Assembly (NCBI GenBank): GCA_035574235.1
Contig: DATLZA010000103.1
Location: 1 to 41,113, forward strand
Source: Planctomycetota bacterium
GTDB taxonomy: Bacteria > Planctomycetota > MHYJ01 > JACPRB01
DNA: 41,113 bases
Direction: 5' to 3'
Positions 14,824 to 23,834 of this stretch are shown piece after piece. Position numbers and translations under genes: made by a program. The notes under the pieces are model-generated. The model made no database searches. It had not been told where the DNA came from and saw only the letters and a program-made list of their open reading frames with translations. The first letter of the stretch is position 1, and every line of letters starts with the position of its first letter.

Positions 14824-16166
14824 ACGAGATCCGGCAGGCGGCCGGTCGAATCGCCGAAGCGCTCCTGGCGAACGCCCACGCGGTCGAGCATCTCCAGGAA
14901 AAGGTTGCACATCGGCGTGTCCTTCGGATAGCGGACATGCCGGCCCGTCTTGAGCGTTCCTCCCGCCTTCCCCGCCAGAAGGATCGGAAGCTCGTTGTGA
15001 TTGTGCCGGTTGCCGTCCGAAATCGCGCACCCGTAGAGGATCATCGAGTGGTCGAGAAGCGTCCCCTCGCCCTCGCGGATGTCGGAAAGCCTCTTGAGAA
15101 GATAGGCGAACTGCTCGACGTAGAAGCGGTCGATCCTGCGGATCTTCTCGAGCTTCTCGGCGTTGCCGGCGTGGTGGGAAAGCGAATGGTGCCCCTCGCG
15201 CACCTCCATCCACGGGAAGGTCCGGTTGCTGCCCTCGTTGCCCAGCATGAACGTGGCGATCCGCGTGCTGTCGGTCTGGAAGGCCACGACGAGGAGATCC
15301 ATCATCAGGCGCACGTAGTCCGGGAATTCCGCCGGCACCCCCTCGGGAGCCTCCATCTCCGGCAGCGGCCGGTCGTTCTGCCGCTCGGCCGCCTGGATCC
15401 GACGCTCGACGTCCCGCACGCTCTCGAGATATTCGTCGAGCTTGCGCCGGTCGGCCGAGCCGAGCCGCCCCGAGAGTCGGCGCGCGTCCTCGAGCACCAG
15501 GTCGAGCACGCTCCGGCGGTACATCGCCTGCCGGGCGCGCGCCCGCTGGTCGGCCACGGCCTCGGGATCGCCAAAGAGGCGCACGAAGACCTGGCGGGGG
15601 TTCACCTCCTTGGGGTTGGGCTGCGTTTCCGTTCTCCAGGAAATGGTGGAGGAATAGGCGCAGCTGTACCCGGAGTCGCAGTTTCCGGCCATGGCGCCGC
15701 GGTCGCAGCCGAGCTCCAGGGACGGCAGCCGCGTCGCCTCGCCCAGCTTCTGAGCGGCCAGCTGATCCACGGAAATCCCCGCCCGGATCTCCTTGCCGTC
15801 GGTCTTGCGGATCTGCACGCCCGTGAGGAACGTGCCGGACGACCGGGCGTGGTCGCCGGCGCCGTCGCCGTTGGCGCGCGCCTTGGCGTGGGCGAGCCCC
15901 GAAAGCACCAGAAGCCGGTCCCGGTAAGGCGCCAGCGGCTCCAGGCTCCAGGGCAGCTCGAACTTCGGGCCGACTTCCTTGGGAAACCAATGGGCGGTGT
16001 TGACGCCGTTGGGGAAGAAGACGAAGGCCATGCGCACCGGCGGCTTCGGACCCGCGCCGGACGCGGCCCACGCCCGCGCGCCGAACCCCAGGGACTCCAG
16101 GGCCGGAAGCCCCACCAGCGCCCCCATGCCCCGAAGCGCCTGACGCCGCGAGATCGCGCTACTCAT
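14820..16166 (-). CDS. DUF1552 family protein with Tat signal
   Basis: The 448-aa protein starts SAISRRQALRGMGALVGLPALE, a twin-arginine signal. The body shows DUF1552 hallmarks: FVFFPNGVNTAHWFP, HARSSGTFLTG, SLELGCDRG, MLGNEGSNRTFPWM, GHHSLSHHAGN and ILYGCAISDGNRHNHNELPILLAG. Function is unknown. The family resembles alkaline-phosphatase/sulfatase-like folds and in planctomycetes is nearly always paired with a DUF1592-type cytochrome gene, as here, where its start overlaps the end of that gene by 8 bases. The two probably work together in the periplasm. Confidence 0.9.
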   Translation of the reverse strand: MSSAISRRQALRGMGALVGLPALESLGFGARAWAASGAGPKPPVRMAFVFFPNGVNTAHWFPKEVGPKFELPWSLEPLAPYRDRLLVLSGLAHAKARANGDGAGDHARSSGTFLTGVQIRKTDGKEIRAGISVDQLAAQKLGEATRLPSLELGCDRGAMAGNCDSGYSCAYSSTISWRTETQPNPKEVNPRQVFVRLFGDPEAVADQRARARQAMYRRSVLDLVLEDARRLSGRLGSADRRKLDEYLESVRDVERRIQAAERQNDRPLPEMEAPEGVPAEFPDYVRLMMDLLVVAFQTDSTRIATFMLGNEGSNRTFPWMEVREGHHSLSHHAGNAEKLEKIRRIDRFYVEQFAYLLKRLSDIREGEGTLLDHSMILYGCAISDGNRHNHNELPILLAGKAGGTLKTGRHVRYPKDTPMCNLFLEMLDRVGVRQERFGDSTGRLPDLV

Positions 16167-18582
16167 CCTTCACCTCGCCCCAATGCGTCCGGCGGTGCAG
16201 GAACGGATAGCTCCGCACCACGCCCTTGACCAGGGCCGAGAAGCGGTACCCCTGCGCCGCCATGGACTTCTGAATTTCCTTTACGACCGGAGCGTCGTAA
16301 TACTCTACGCCGCGCCCCAGCGCGTAGGTGAGCGTCTTCTCGATCAGGTTCCGGACGAACTCGTCCTTGCGCCGCAAGAGAATCTTCTTGAGCTCCACGG
16401 GCCCGTTGAAGGACGTCCCGTCCACGAGCGTCCCGGAAACGTCCAGCGGCAGCCGCCCCTCCGTCTCCCTCCAGCGGCCGATCGCGTCGTAGTTCTCGAA
16501 CCCCAGCCCGATCGGATCCATCCGCTTGTGACAGCCGGCGCAGTTGGGGTCGGCCCGGTGAAGCTCCAGCCTTTGCCGCACCGTCAGGCGCTCCGCCCCC
16601 TCCGGCTCGTCCTTGAGCTCCCCGGCGTCCGGAAGCGGCGGCGGAGGAGGCGTCCCCAGAAGAGCCTCCAGCACCCACTTGCCCCGCTTGACCGGACTCG
16701 TCCGCGTGGGATTCGACGTCACCGTAAGCACCCCGGCCGTCATCAGAATCCCGCCCCGCCGCGGATCCTGGAGCGCCACGCGCCGCATCTCGTCCCCGCG
16801 GACGCCGGGAATCCCGTAGTGCCGCGCCAGCGCTTCGTTGACGTACGTGAAATCCGCGTCGAGAAGAGTCACGACGCTCCGATCCTCGCGCACGATTTCG
16901 TCGAAGAGAAGCTCGACCTCGCGGCGCATGGCCTCGCGGAGCTTCTCGTTGAAGGTCGGGAACCGCTTGGGATCCGGAGCGTGGATCTCGAGGCGCCGGA
17001 GCTGGAGCCACTGGAGCGCGAAGTTCTCCGAGAGCGCCCGCGCCCGCGGGTCCCGGAGCATCCGGTCCACCTGGGCGTCCAGCGTCTTCGGATCCCGCAG
17101 GCGTCCCTGCCGGGCCAGAGCGAAAAGCTCCTCGTCCGGCATCGAGCTCCACAGAAAATACGAAAGACGCGTCGCCAGCTCCCAGTCGTCCAGCGGGCGC
17201 ACCCCCCGAGGCGCCCCGGCCGGGCCGTCGCGCTCCACCCGGAAGAGAAAATGCGGCGACACGAGCACCGCCAGGAGCGGCACCTTCATGGCCGCCTCGA
17301 AGGATTCCCCCTGAGCGTCCGCCAGGTCGAAAAGCGAGACAAGCCGCTCGACCTCCTCCCCCGCCACGGGCCGCCGGAACGCGCGCTCCGCCAGCGGCGC
17401 CAGCACGCGCCGGGCGGCCTCACGCTTGGACACCCCCGCCCCCGGCTGCGCCGTGAAGATCCGCTTGTGACTTTCCGGAAGCTCCGGGGGACCCTCGAGC
17501 ACCGGACCCGTCAGCTCCAGCCAGTCGACGACGAGATTCCGGTCCCGTTCGGACCGCTTGGGCGCGGAGGGATTGTAGTAGTCGTTCACGAAGGCCACCG
17601 CGAGGCGTCTCTTGCCCGCCCGGAGCTCCAGCTTCTGCTCGTACACCTTCATGCGGTCGCGCGGGACGGTCACGTCGAACGTCTTGAGATCCCGATCCTC
17701 CGCCCGGACCAGCATCCGCGCCGGCTCCGGACCCGCCTGATCGCCCCCCGCCCGCACCCGCAGGACGTACCGCCCGTCCTTGGGCACGTCCACTTCCGCA
17801 GAAAGCTCGCCGTTGGCGAAAAGCACCATGTGGGCGCTGTCCGGCGCGCCGCCCGCCGTGACCGCCAGCGCCTCCGCCTCCAGCCGCCGGACCATGGGCT
17901 TGAGCTGCTCGGGCGTCACGATCGCGCGGTCCAGAATCCGCTCCGCCGCCGCGACGTACTTTTCCAGAAGCAGCGGGGGGATCGAGAGCACATCCCCGAT
18001 CGTGTCGAAGCCGTATCCCACGTCGTCGGAGGGGAAATCGCGGGTCGGGTCGAACGATCCCGCCAGCTCGATCCCCAGGAGGTCGCGGATCGTGTTCCGG
18101 TACTCCGCGCGGTTGAGGCGCCGCAGGACCACGCGCCCGGGATCGGGCGGCGCGTGGGGATCGGGACGCAGGATCGCCGCCTCGATCCAGGAAGCCAGAA
18201 CCTCTCGGTCCGCGGGCTTGAGCGGGCGGCCGGAATCCTCGGGCGGCATCTGGAGCGACTGGATCTGGTCGAGCACCCGCTTCCAGAGCTTGCGGGCGGA
18301 AAGGACCGACGCCTCGGTGGCGAATTTCGAAAGATCCAGGTTCGCCTTGGCCTTCTTGGGGCCGTGGCAGGAGTAGCAGTACTTGGAGAGCAGCGGCCGG
18401 ACGTGCGTCTCGTAGGCGACGGGCGCGGGCCCCTTTTGGGCCGGCGCCGGCGGGGGCGCCGAACCGCGGCCGGCCCGAAGCGCGGCCCCTCCGGCCACCG
18501 CCGCCAGAAGAACCCCGCCGATCGCGGCCGCGACGAAACGCCGACGGCGACCGATCCGGAACTTCAGAGCGCGACGAATCAC
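16159..18582 (-). CDS. Planctomycete-type multidomain cytochrome c protein (PSCyt1-DUF1587-DUF1595-DUF1592-DUF1588-DUF1585)
   Basis: The 807-aa protein starts at a GTG and has an N-terminal membrane anchor (about 15-35). A first haem motif CYSCH (69-73) lies in VRPLLSKYCYSCHGP, followed by DUF1587 (RRLNRAEYRNTIRDLLGI). A carbohydrate-binding-like beta section comes next (GRYVLRVRAGG), then DUF1595/1592 (AFRRPVAGEEVERL, then ELATRLSYFLWSSMPDEEL), DUF1588 (GGILMTAGVLTVTSNPTRTSPVKRG) and a second haem motif CAGCHK before DUF1585 (MDPIGLGFENYDAIGRWR). Electron transfer linked to breakdown of polymers is a common proposal for the family but unproven. It is encoded directly before, and overlaps, the DUF1552 gene. 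Confidence 0.92.
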   Translation of the reverse strand: MIRRALKFRIGRRRRFVAAAIGGVLLAAVAGGAALRAGRGSAPPPAPAQKGPAPVAYETHVRPLLSKYCYSCHGPKKAKANLDLSKFATEASVLSARKLWKRVLDQIQSLQMPPEDSGRPLKPADREVLASWIEAAILRPDPHAPPDPGRVVLRRLNRAEYRNTIRDLLGIELAGSFDPTRDFPSDDVGYGFDTIGDVLSIPPLLLEKYVAAAERILDRAIVTPEQLKPMVRRLEAEALAVTAGGAPDSAHMVLFANGELSAEVDVPKDGRYVLRVRAGGDQAGPEPARMLVRAEDRDLKTFDVTVPRDRMKVYEQKLELRAGKRRLAVAFVNDYYNPSAPKRSERDRNLVVDWLELTGPVLEGPPELPESHKRIFTAQPGAGVSKREAARRVLAPLAERAFRRPVAGEEVERLVSLFDLADAQGESFEAAMKVPLLAVLVSPHFLFRVERDGPAGAPRGVRPLDDWELATRLSYFLWSSMPDEELFALARQGRLRDPKTLDAQVDRMLRDPRARALSENFALQWLQLRRLEIHAPDPKRFPTFNEKLREAMRREVELLFDEIVREDRSVVTLLDADFTYVNEALARHYGIPGVRGDEMRRVALQDPRRGGILMTAGVLTVTSNPTRTSPVKRGKWVLEALLGTPPPPPLPDAGELKDEPEGAERLTVRQRLELHRADPNCAGCHKRMDPIGLGFENYDAIGRWRETEGRLPLDVSGTLVDGTSFNGPVELKKILLRRKDEFVRNLIEKTLTYALGRGVEYYDAPVVKEIQKSMAAQGYRFSALVKGVVRSYPFLHRRTHWGEVKDE

Positions 18583-18776
18583 GTCCTCAGGAAGTCCGCC
18601 TCGAGCCGGGTTCCCGCCCGCTCCCGTTCCGCGCTTCCGACCCGATCCGGGCCCGGCCCCTCCTTCGGAAGCGTCCGACTACTTCTACACGAAATAGCGC
18701 CCGCGCGGCGCGGCGTGTCGCAAAACCGCCCTCTGCAAAGCCCGGACCGGGGCGGCAGGGAAAACAAGAGAAACTG

Positions 18777-20627
18777 CTACCGCAGCACGCCCAGCGCGTG
18801 GTCGACCACCCGCCGGACATACTCGTTGGAGTCCTTCGCGGCGCGCCGCAAGGCGCCGAGGGCGGGACGGGCCTTCTCCCCCATCCGATCGAGCGCCTCC
18901 GCCGCGTGCAGGCGGACCCATTCGTTGGAATCCTCGAGCGCGCGCTCAAGGACGCCCAGGGCCTCGTCCGGCGCTCCTTGCGCGGCGAGCGCATCCGCCG
19001 CCGCCACCCTCACCCACGGAGCGGGATCCTCGAGCGCCGTGCGGAGCGCCTCCCGCGCCGGCGCCGCCGCCGGCCCGAGCGCCCCCAGGCCCGTGGCCCC
19101 CCACCAGCGAATCGCGGGATCCCCGTCCGCCAGCAGGCGCGTCAGCTCCGGAATCTCCCCCACGTCCCGGCGCGACGCGCGCTCGGCGGCCTCCATCAGC
19201 CGCTCGAGGGGATAGGACGCCGGATCGCGCCGCACCGCCTCGTAAGGCGGCGTTTCCCCGAACCGCGCCCGCAGATCGGGCTCCGGGAGAAACCCCAGAT
19301 CCCGGATCTCGAGCATCCAGCTCCGAAGCGCTCCCCGAAGCCGTTCCAGCGTTTCCCGGTGGGCCGGGTCTCCGGCGAGGTTGCGCACCTCCCAGGGATC
19401 CGCCTCCGTATCGTAAAGCTCCTCGGCGGGTTTGGGCTCGAAGAACGCGCGCGCGGGACCTGAAAGCTTTCCCTCGTCATGCAGCCGCCGCCAGACCTTC
19501 ATGGTCGGCATTTCGTACATGTAGCTGATGTGCTGGGCATACGGCCGATGCGGCAGGTAGTTCCGGATGTACTTGAAGCGCCCGTCGCGGACCGCCCGCA
19601 GGAGGTCCGTCCGCTCGTCCATCCGGTCCCGGAAGCCGTACACGTACTCCCGCGGCGACCCGGAGGACGGTCCCAGGAAAGGACGCCCCTGGAGGGAAGC
19701 GGGCAACGGAACGCCCGCCAGGCGCAGGACGGTCGGACCGAAGTCCACGAAGCTCACCAGACGGTCGCAGGTCCCTCCCGGCGGGGCCGGTGCCCAGGAG
19801 CGGAATTTCTCCGGGAACCGAACGATAAGCGGCACCCGGAGGCTCGAATCGTAGAGCCACCGCTTCGAGCGCGGCAGGCCGGCCCCGTGATCGGAGAAGA
19901 AAAAAACGATCGTGTCCTCCGCCCGGCCGTCCTCCTCGAGTTCTTTCAGGAGGCGGCCCACCTCGCGGTCCATGAGGGTCACCATGTCCGCATACCGGGC
20001 CCAGTCGCGGCGCACTTCGGGCGAGTCCGGATGATACGGCGGCAGCGGGGCGCGCGCGGGATCGTGCCGTTCCAGGGGGGAAAACTCCGCGGTGCGCCGG
20101 CGATAGGATTCCTCGCTCTGTCGAACCTGCGACTCGTGGGTATGAGTGAGGTTAAAGACGCTGAAGAACGGACGACCCGCCGGCCGGGCGCGCCAATGCG
20201 CCTGGGCGCTCGACTCGTCCCAGGCGGCCCGGGGGACCGGAAAGTTGTAGTCGGTCTTCACGTTGTTGGTGCAGAAGTAGCCCGCGCGCCGCAGGTACTC
20301 CGGAAAGCACCGGGCCTCCGCGGGAAGCGTCCCGCGACAGCGCATGTGCTGAGTGCCCACCGAGGAGGCGTACATTCCCAGAATGAGGCTTGATCGCGCC
20401 GGCGCGCACACGCCGCTCGGGGCGAAGGCGCGCGTATAGCGCACCCCCTGGGCGGCCAGCCGGTCGAGGTTCGGCGTCACGGCGTAGGGATCCCCGTAGC
20501 ATCCGAGATGGGGGCTCATGTCCTCGCAGGTGATCCAGAGGATGTTGGGGCGCGGCGGCGGAGGATCCTGCGGCGCGGGCGCGGAGGCGGCCCCCCAAAG
20601 GACCGCGGCGATCCAGAGACGCGGCAT
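18777..20627 (-). CDS. Secreted sulfatase with C-terminal HEAT repeats
   Basis: The 616-aa protein has a short signal peptide and a sulfatase domain (about 25-450). Metal ligands lie in WITCEDMSPHLGCYGD, and the formylglycine motif CAPAR (C74-R78) lies in PSGVCAPARSSLI. Further motifs are TIVFFFSDHGAG and the C-terminal sulfatase signature EELYDTEADPWEVRNLAGD. After residue ~480 come about four HEAT-like repeats (DPAIRWWGATGLGALG, DPAPWVRVAAADALAAQG, DSNEWVRLHAAEALDRMG, DSNEYVRRVVDHALGVL). The Cys motif needs a formylglycine-generating enzyme, not encoded here. It could remove sulfate from algal or animal glycans; the substrate is unknown. GAGGAGAG gives a good ribosome site before 20627. Confidence 0.92.
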   Translation of the reverse strand: MPRLWIAAVLWGAASAPAPQDPPPPRPNILWITCEDMSPHLGCYGDPYAVTPNLDRLAAQGVRYTRAFAPSGVCAPARSSLILGMYASSVGTQHMRCRGTLPAEARCFPEYLRRAGYFCTNNVKTDYNFPVPRAAWDESSAQAHWRARPAGRPFFSVFNLTHTHESQVRQSEESYRRRTAEFSPLERHDPARAPLPPYHPDSPEVRRDWARYADMVTLMDREVGRLLKELEEDGRAEDTIVFFFSDHGAGLPRSKRWLYDSSLRVPLIVRFPEKFRSWAPAPPGGTCDRLVSFVDFGPTVLRLAGVPLPASLQGRPFLGPSSGSPREYVYGFRDRMDERTDLLRAVRDGRFKYIRNYLPHRPYAQHISYMYEMPTMKVWRRLHDEGKLSGPARAFFEPKPAEELYDTEADPWEVRNLAGDPAHRETLERLRGALRSWMLEIRDLGFLPEPDLRARFGETPPYEAVRRDPASYPLERLMEAAERASRRDVGEIPELTRLLADGDPAIRWWGATGLGALGPAAAPAREALRTALEDPAPWVRVAAADALAAQGAPDEALGVLERALEDSNEWVRLHAAEALDRMGEKARPALGALRRAAKDSNEYVRRVVDHALGVLR

Positions 20628-20708
20628 CGACGTTCTCTCCTCGGCCGTGAAGACGGCGCACCGATATGAACACGCGGGACGGCGGCCGGGTGGCGGCCGA
20701 ACCTTCCT

Positions 20709-21410
20709 TCAGGGAAGGACGCGCGCGGACTTGATGAAGTCGAGCTCCGGGAACTCCCGGCGGAGATAGGCGTTGCCTTCCTTCTGGAGGAGATCCTGCC
20801 GCGGGCCGATCCCCTGCGGCGGCCCTTCCCCGTAGCCGGAGTAAAGCGCGTCCACGACCTCCATTCCCTCGATCACCTTCCCGAAGGGAGCGAAGCCCAT
20901 GCGGTCGAGGCGCGTGTTGTCCTTGAAGTTGATGAAGATCTGGGTGGTCCGCGTGTTGGGGCCGGCGGTGGCGAAGACGACGGTCCCGCGCAGGTTGCTC
21001 TGCTGGGGCGGGTCATCCGCGATCGCCGCCTCGCGCCAGGCGGCCGAGACGGCGGGATCGCCGTGGATGCCGAACTGGGCGACGAAGCCCGGGATCACCC
21101 GGAAGAACCGCGCGTCGTCGTAGAACCCGTGCCGCACGAGGTTGTAAAAGCGGTCCGCGCCGCGGGGGGCCCAGGAACGGACGACCAGAACCGTGAACGG
21201 CCCCCGGCTGGTTTCGACGCGCACGCGGAATTCGGAGGGCGCCGGGCGGTTCATCTCCGGGTGCCGCGGGTCGCGAAGGGGCTCCGCCGAGGAGGCCGGC
21301 GCGGGCGCCGCCGGCGCGGGAGCGACCGGGGCGGCGGCCGGGGACTCCGCCCGCTCGGAGCAGGCCGCCAGCGCGGCCGCGGCGACGAGGAGCGCCCGCT
21401 TCGGGATCAT
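20709..21410 (-). CDS. Cyclophilin-type peptidyl-prolyl isomerase lipoprotein
   Basis: The 233-aa protein starts [17 protein letters not shown], a lipoprotein signal with Cys17, then an Ala/Pro linker. The cyclophilin core carries [52 protein letters not shown] and [15 protein letters not shown]. It should assist folding of exported proteins in the periplasm. An in-frame ATG at 21473 would add 21 residues ahead of the signal peptide, so the start at 21410 is preferred. A TATCCT box (plus 21420-21425) lies nine bases upstream. It is transcribed divergently from the DUF1080 gene. Confidence 0.92.
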   Translation of the reverse strand: MIPKRALLVAAAALAACSERAESPAAAPVAPAPAAPAPASSAEPLRDPRHPEMNRPAPSEFRVRVETSRGPFTVLVVRSWAPRGADRFYNLVRHGFYDDARFFRVIPGFVAQFGIHGDPAVSAAWREAAIADDPPQQSNLRGTVVFATAGPNTRTTQIFINFKDNTRLDRMGFAPFGKVIEGMEVVDALYSGYGEGPPQGIGPRQDLLQKEGNAYLRREFPELDFIKSARVLP

Positions 21411-21466
21411 AGGGCTCCCAGGATAGGACGCGGGGGCCTCCAGTTCCAGAGAATGTGCCGCGCCCC

Positions 21467-21495
21467 GTGACACCGCGCCCGGCGCACGTTATATA
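21467..21495 (+). promoter_or_regulatory. Promoter of the DUF1080 lipoprotein gene
   Basis: GTGACA (21467-21472) and TATATA (21490-21495) are spaced 17 bases apart. A strong ribosome site GGAGGAG follows at 21506-21512, before the ATG at 21518. Confidence 0.5.
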
Positions 21496-21517
21496 GGAAG
21501 CGCACGGAGGAGAATCC

Positions 21518-22150
21518 ATGACGCGACGCGCCGCTCATGCCGCCGCCGGTTTCCTGGGAGTCCTCCTTTCGGCCTGCGCCGCGGCTCCCGCGCCGGGGAC
21601 CGCGGAGCGGGTCCTCTTCGACGGAACCTCGCTCGGCTCGTGGAAGCCCACGGAGTTCGGAGGCGAGGGCAAGGTCCGCGTCGAGGACGGCCGGATCGTG
21701 GTGGAGGCGGGGGTGCAGCTTTCCGGCATCCACTGGACGGGCGAGCCCCTTCCCCGCACGAACTATGAGCTGTCCCTCGAGGCGATGAAGATCGAAGGAA
21801 GCGACATCTTCTGCGGCATCGCCTTCCCCGTCGGGAACGCCTCCTGCAGCTTCGTGGCGGGCGGCTGGGGCGGCAGCGTCACGGGCCTTTCCAGCGTGGA
21901 CGGAATGAACGCCTCCGAAAACGAGACGGGGACGTATCGCGAGTACGAGAAAGGCCGCTGGTACCGCATCCGGCTGCGGGTGACGCCCGAGCGGATCCAG
22001 GCGTGGATCGACGAGCAGCCCGTGGTGGATCTCGCCCTGAAGGACCGCTCGATCTCGATTCACCCGGCGATGGAGATTTCGCAGCCTCTCGGGCTGGCCA
22101 CCTACATGACGACCTCGGCGTTCCGGAACATCCGGTTGCGGCGGCTTTAG
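21518..22150 (+). CDS. DUF1080 (3-keto-disaccharide hydrolase-like) lipoprotein
   Basis: The 210-aa protein has a lipoprotein signal (GVLLSAC, Cys20) followed by one concanavalin-like beta-jelly-roll: VLFDGTSLGSWKPTEFGGEG, TNYELSLEAMKIEGSDIFCGI, YEKGRWYRIRLRVTPERIQAWIDEQPVVDL and FRNIRLRRL. DUF1080 proteins are very common in planctomycetes; some hydrolyse 3-keto-glycosides, others may only bind sugars. The activity here is not established. The 3' end overlaps the convergent ThuA gene by 4 bases. Confidence 0.9.
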   Translation: MTRRAAHAAAGFLGVLLSACAAAPAPGTAERVLFDGTSLGSWKPTEFGGEGKVRVEDGRIVVEAGVQLSGIHWTGEPLPRTNYELSLEAMKIEGSDIFCGIAFPVGNASCSFVAGGWGGSVTGLSSVDGMNASENETGTYREYEKGRWYRIRLRVTPERIQAWIDEQPVVDLALKDRSISIHPAMEISQPLGLATYMTTSAFRNIRLRRL

Positions 22151-23175
22151 TTCTTGCGCTTCTCGATCTCCGCCGCCAGGCGTTCCATGTCCGCGCGGCG
22201 CCGGTCGGCGTCCTTCTTGGGATCGAGCTTCCGGAGCGCGGCCAGCTCCGCCGCCATCCGTTCCAGCCAGGCCGAATCCCTGGCTCCCGCCTCGGCGCCG
22301 GCCGCCAGCGACGCGTAGTCCTTCCCCAGCTCCGCGGCCGCCGCCGCACAGAAGGAGCGCACCCCCTCGAGGGCCTGAACGTCCGGATTGGGTTCGGCCG
22401 ATCCGGGCTCCAGCCCCAGCGCCCACCGAAGGCCCGCCAGAAGATGGGCGCGGAACCGCGGGTCCTGCCACGTTCCCTCGTTGTGCCCGAGATTCGTATA
22501 GAAGAGCCGTCCCCGGCCGACCTGCCGCACCCAGACGACCGGGACGTGCCACGGGCGCTTCGTCTTGCAGCGAGCCATGTCGAGACTCGCCAGGACCCGC
22601 ACCGCCTTGGGATCGTAGTGGCGGTACTGGTAAATCTCGTCCTTGATCACGAGCTCCGAGCCCCACGACTTCACCGCCGCATGCTCGGGGTCGTGCACGC
22701 GCAGGGTCACCGTCTCGCCGGCCCCCCACGGATGCCCGTCGAAGACGCCGTTGATGAGCTCGACGTAAGGCTTGTAATTGTGGAAGGTGTCCGTCGCGGA
22801 ATGAATCCCCACGAACGCCTTCCCGGAGCGCAGCCAGGCGAGAAAAGCCTCGAAATTCTCGGGGCTGATCGGCAGCGCCCCCGTCGTGTAGAAAAGGACC
22901 ACATCCAGCTCTTTGAGCTTCTCGGGGGTCAGGAGGGAAGCGTCCTGCGTGCATTCCACCTCGAAGAGGCCGCTCTCGCGGGCGATCTCGGTCACGGCGA
23001 CTTCGGAAGGGGAAAGCGCTCCGTCCTTCCGGGTCACGGACCCGTGGCGAAACCCCTTGGACTGCGTGACGTAGAGCGCCTTGTACTTCTTTTTGCCTTC
23101 CTGGGCCGGCGCGGCCGCTCCGGAAACCGGCACGAGCGCCGCCACGATCGCCGGAAGAAGCATCGCGTGTCTCAT
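22147..23175 (-). CDS. Secreted ThuA-like protein
   Basis: The 342-aa protein begins with a signal peptide (LLPAIVAALVPVSGAAA) followed by a class-I glutamine-amidotransferase-like fold: YKALYVTQSKGFRHGSV, ELDVVLFYTTGALPI, FEAFLAWLRSGKAFVGIHSATDTFH, PVVWVRQVGRGRLFYTNLGHNEGTW and a helical C-terminal tail rich in Glu/Lys. ThuA was first linked to trehalose use in Sinorhizobium, and related domains occur in planctomycete secreted proteins with DUF1080 and sulfatases, as here. The biochemical role is unknown. Confidence 0.88.
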   Translation of the reverse strand: MRHAMLLPAIVAALVPVSGAAAPAQEGKKKYKALYVTQSKGFRHGSVTRKDGALSPSEVAVTEIARESGLFEVECTQDASLLTPEKLKELDVVLFYTTGALPISPENFEAFLAWLRSGKAFVGIHSATDTFHNYKPYVELINGVFDGHPWGAGETVTLRVHDPEHAAVKSWGSELVIKDEIYQYRHYDPKAVRVLASLDMARCKTKRPWHVPVVWVRQVGRGRLFYTNLGHNEGTWQDPRFRAHLLAGLRWALGLEPGSAEPNPDVQALEGVRSFCAAAAAELGKDYASLAAGAEAGARDSAWLERMAAELAALRKLDPKKDADRRRADMERLAAEIEKRKN

Positions 23176-23266
23176 CGAAAGCCTCCCTTCGCCGTCCGCT
23201 CTCTCTTTGGAAATAACGCTTCCCGACCCCGGCGTCGCGGAAAGATTCGCGGGCGACTTTCGACCT

Positions 23267-23758
23267 TCAGGCCGCCGTGAAGACGACGGCCCTTCCCTCT
23301 TCGGCCGCCCGGGCGAAGAAACGCCTCAGGTCCCGGAAGGCCTCCCAGGCGCGGCGGAGGTCTTCTTCGCCGTACGGTCCGTCGTAGTCGTCCGGATCGA
23401 TCTCCTGGTAGCGCTCCCGGAACCAGTCTTCGGAGACGCCCTGAAGCGCCCGGGCGACTTCCGGCACCTGGCCCGCCTCCACGAAGGAAACGACGCGCTC
23501 GTCTCCGCTGTAGAGATGGCGCCCGCCGAGGACGGCATGGTTGAGCGGATACTCCCCCTCGTCGTAGAAGAGGGTGCCGTTCGACAGGCACCGGTGGATC
23601 GGATCCCAGACGGTCCCCAGGTCCAGGCGGGGGGCCGCTTCCGGTCGCGCTTCGAAATCCTCAAGGACCTCGCGGACCGCGTCGTCCCCTTCGGCGTCCA
23701 GCAGGCGCTGCGCCTCCGAGGGGACGATCGCGAAGTGAACTCCCCGCGCGCGGCTCAT
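23267..23758 (-). CDS. DUF1877 (YfbM-like) protein
   Basis: The 163-aa cytoplasmic protein shows the DUF1877 pattern: FAIVPSEAQRLL, DLGTVWDPIHRCLSNG, PLNHAVLGGRHLYSGDERVVSFVEAGQVPEVARAL, then an acidic stretch PDDYDGPYGEEDLRRAWEAFRDLRRFF. Members are small orphan proteins of unknown role. The start at 23758 is chosen because the conserved region begins right after it and GAGGAG lies upstream; an earlier ATG is unlikely. Confidence 0.85.
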   Translation of the reverse strand: MSRARGVHFAIVPSEAQRLLDAEGDDAVREVLEDFEARPEAAPRLDLGTVWDPIHRCLSNGTLFYDEGEYPLNHAVLGGRHLYSGDERVVSFVEAGQVPEVARALQGVSEDWFRERYQEIDPDDYDGPYGEEDLRRAWEAFRDLRRFFARAAEEGRAVVFTAA

Positions 23759-23780
23759 GCCTCTCGGGCTCCTCACCTGC

Positions 23781-23809
23781 ATCATAGCCGGGCGCGCGGC
23801 GCCGGGCAA
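23781..23809 (-). promoter_or_regulatory. Promoter of the DUF1877 gene
   Basis: Minus strand TTGCCC (plus 23804-23809) and TATGAT (plus 23781-23786) have 17-base spacing. The predicted transcript starts about 16 bases before the ATG and includes a GAGGAG ribosome site. Confidence 0.4.
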
Positions 23810-23834
23810 CGGGGCGGAAGGCGCCCCGCGGGGC

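Noticed and set aside
13111-16071. A 986-codon open frame antisense to the apiosidase lipoprotein and DUF1552 genes
   Set aside because: Low-complexity Arg/Gly/Ala-rich translation with no domain; a by-product of high GC at third codon positions of the real genes.
16183-19215. A 1010-codon plus-strand open frame across the cytochrome gene
   Set aside because: Antisense to a protein with two haem motifs and known domains; its translation is Arg/Pro-rich and has no family features.
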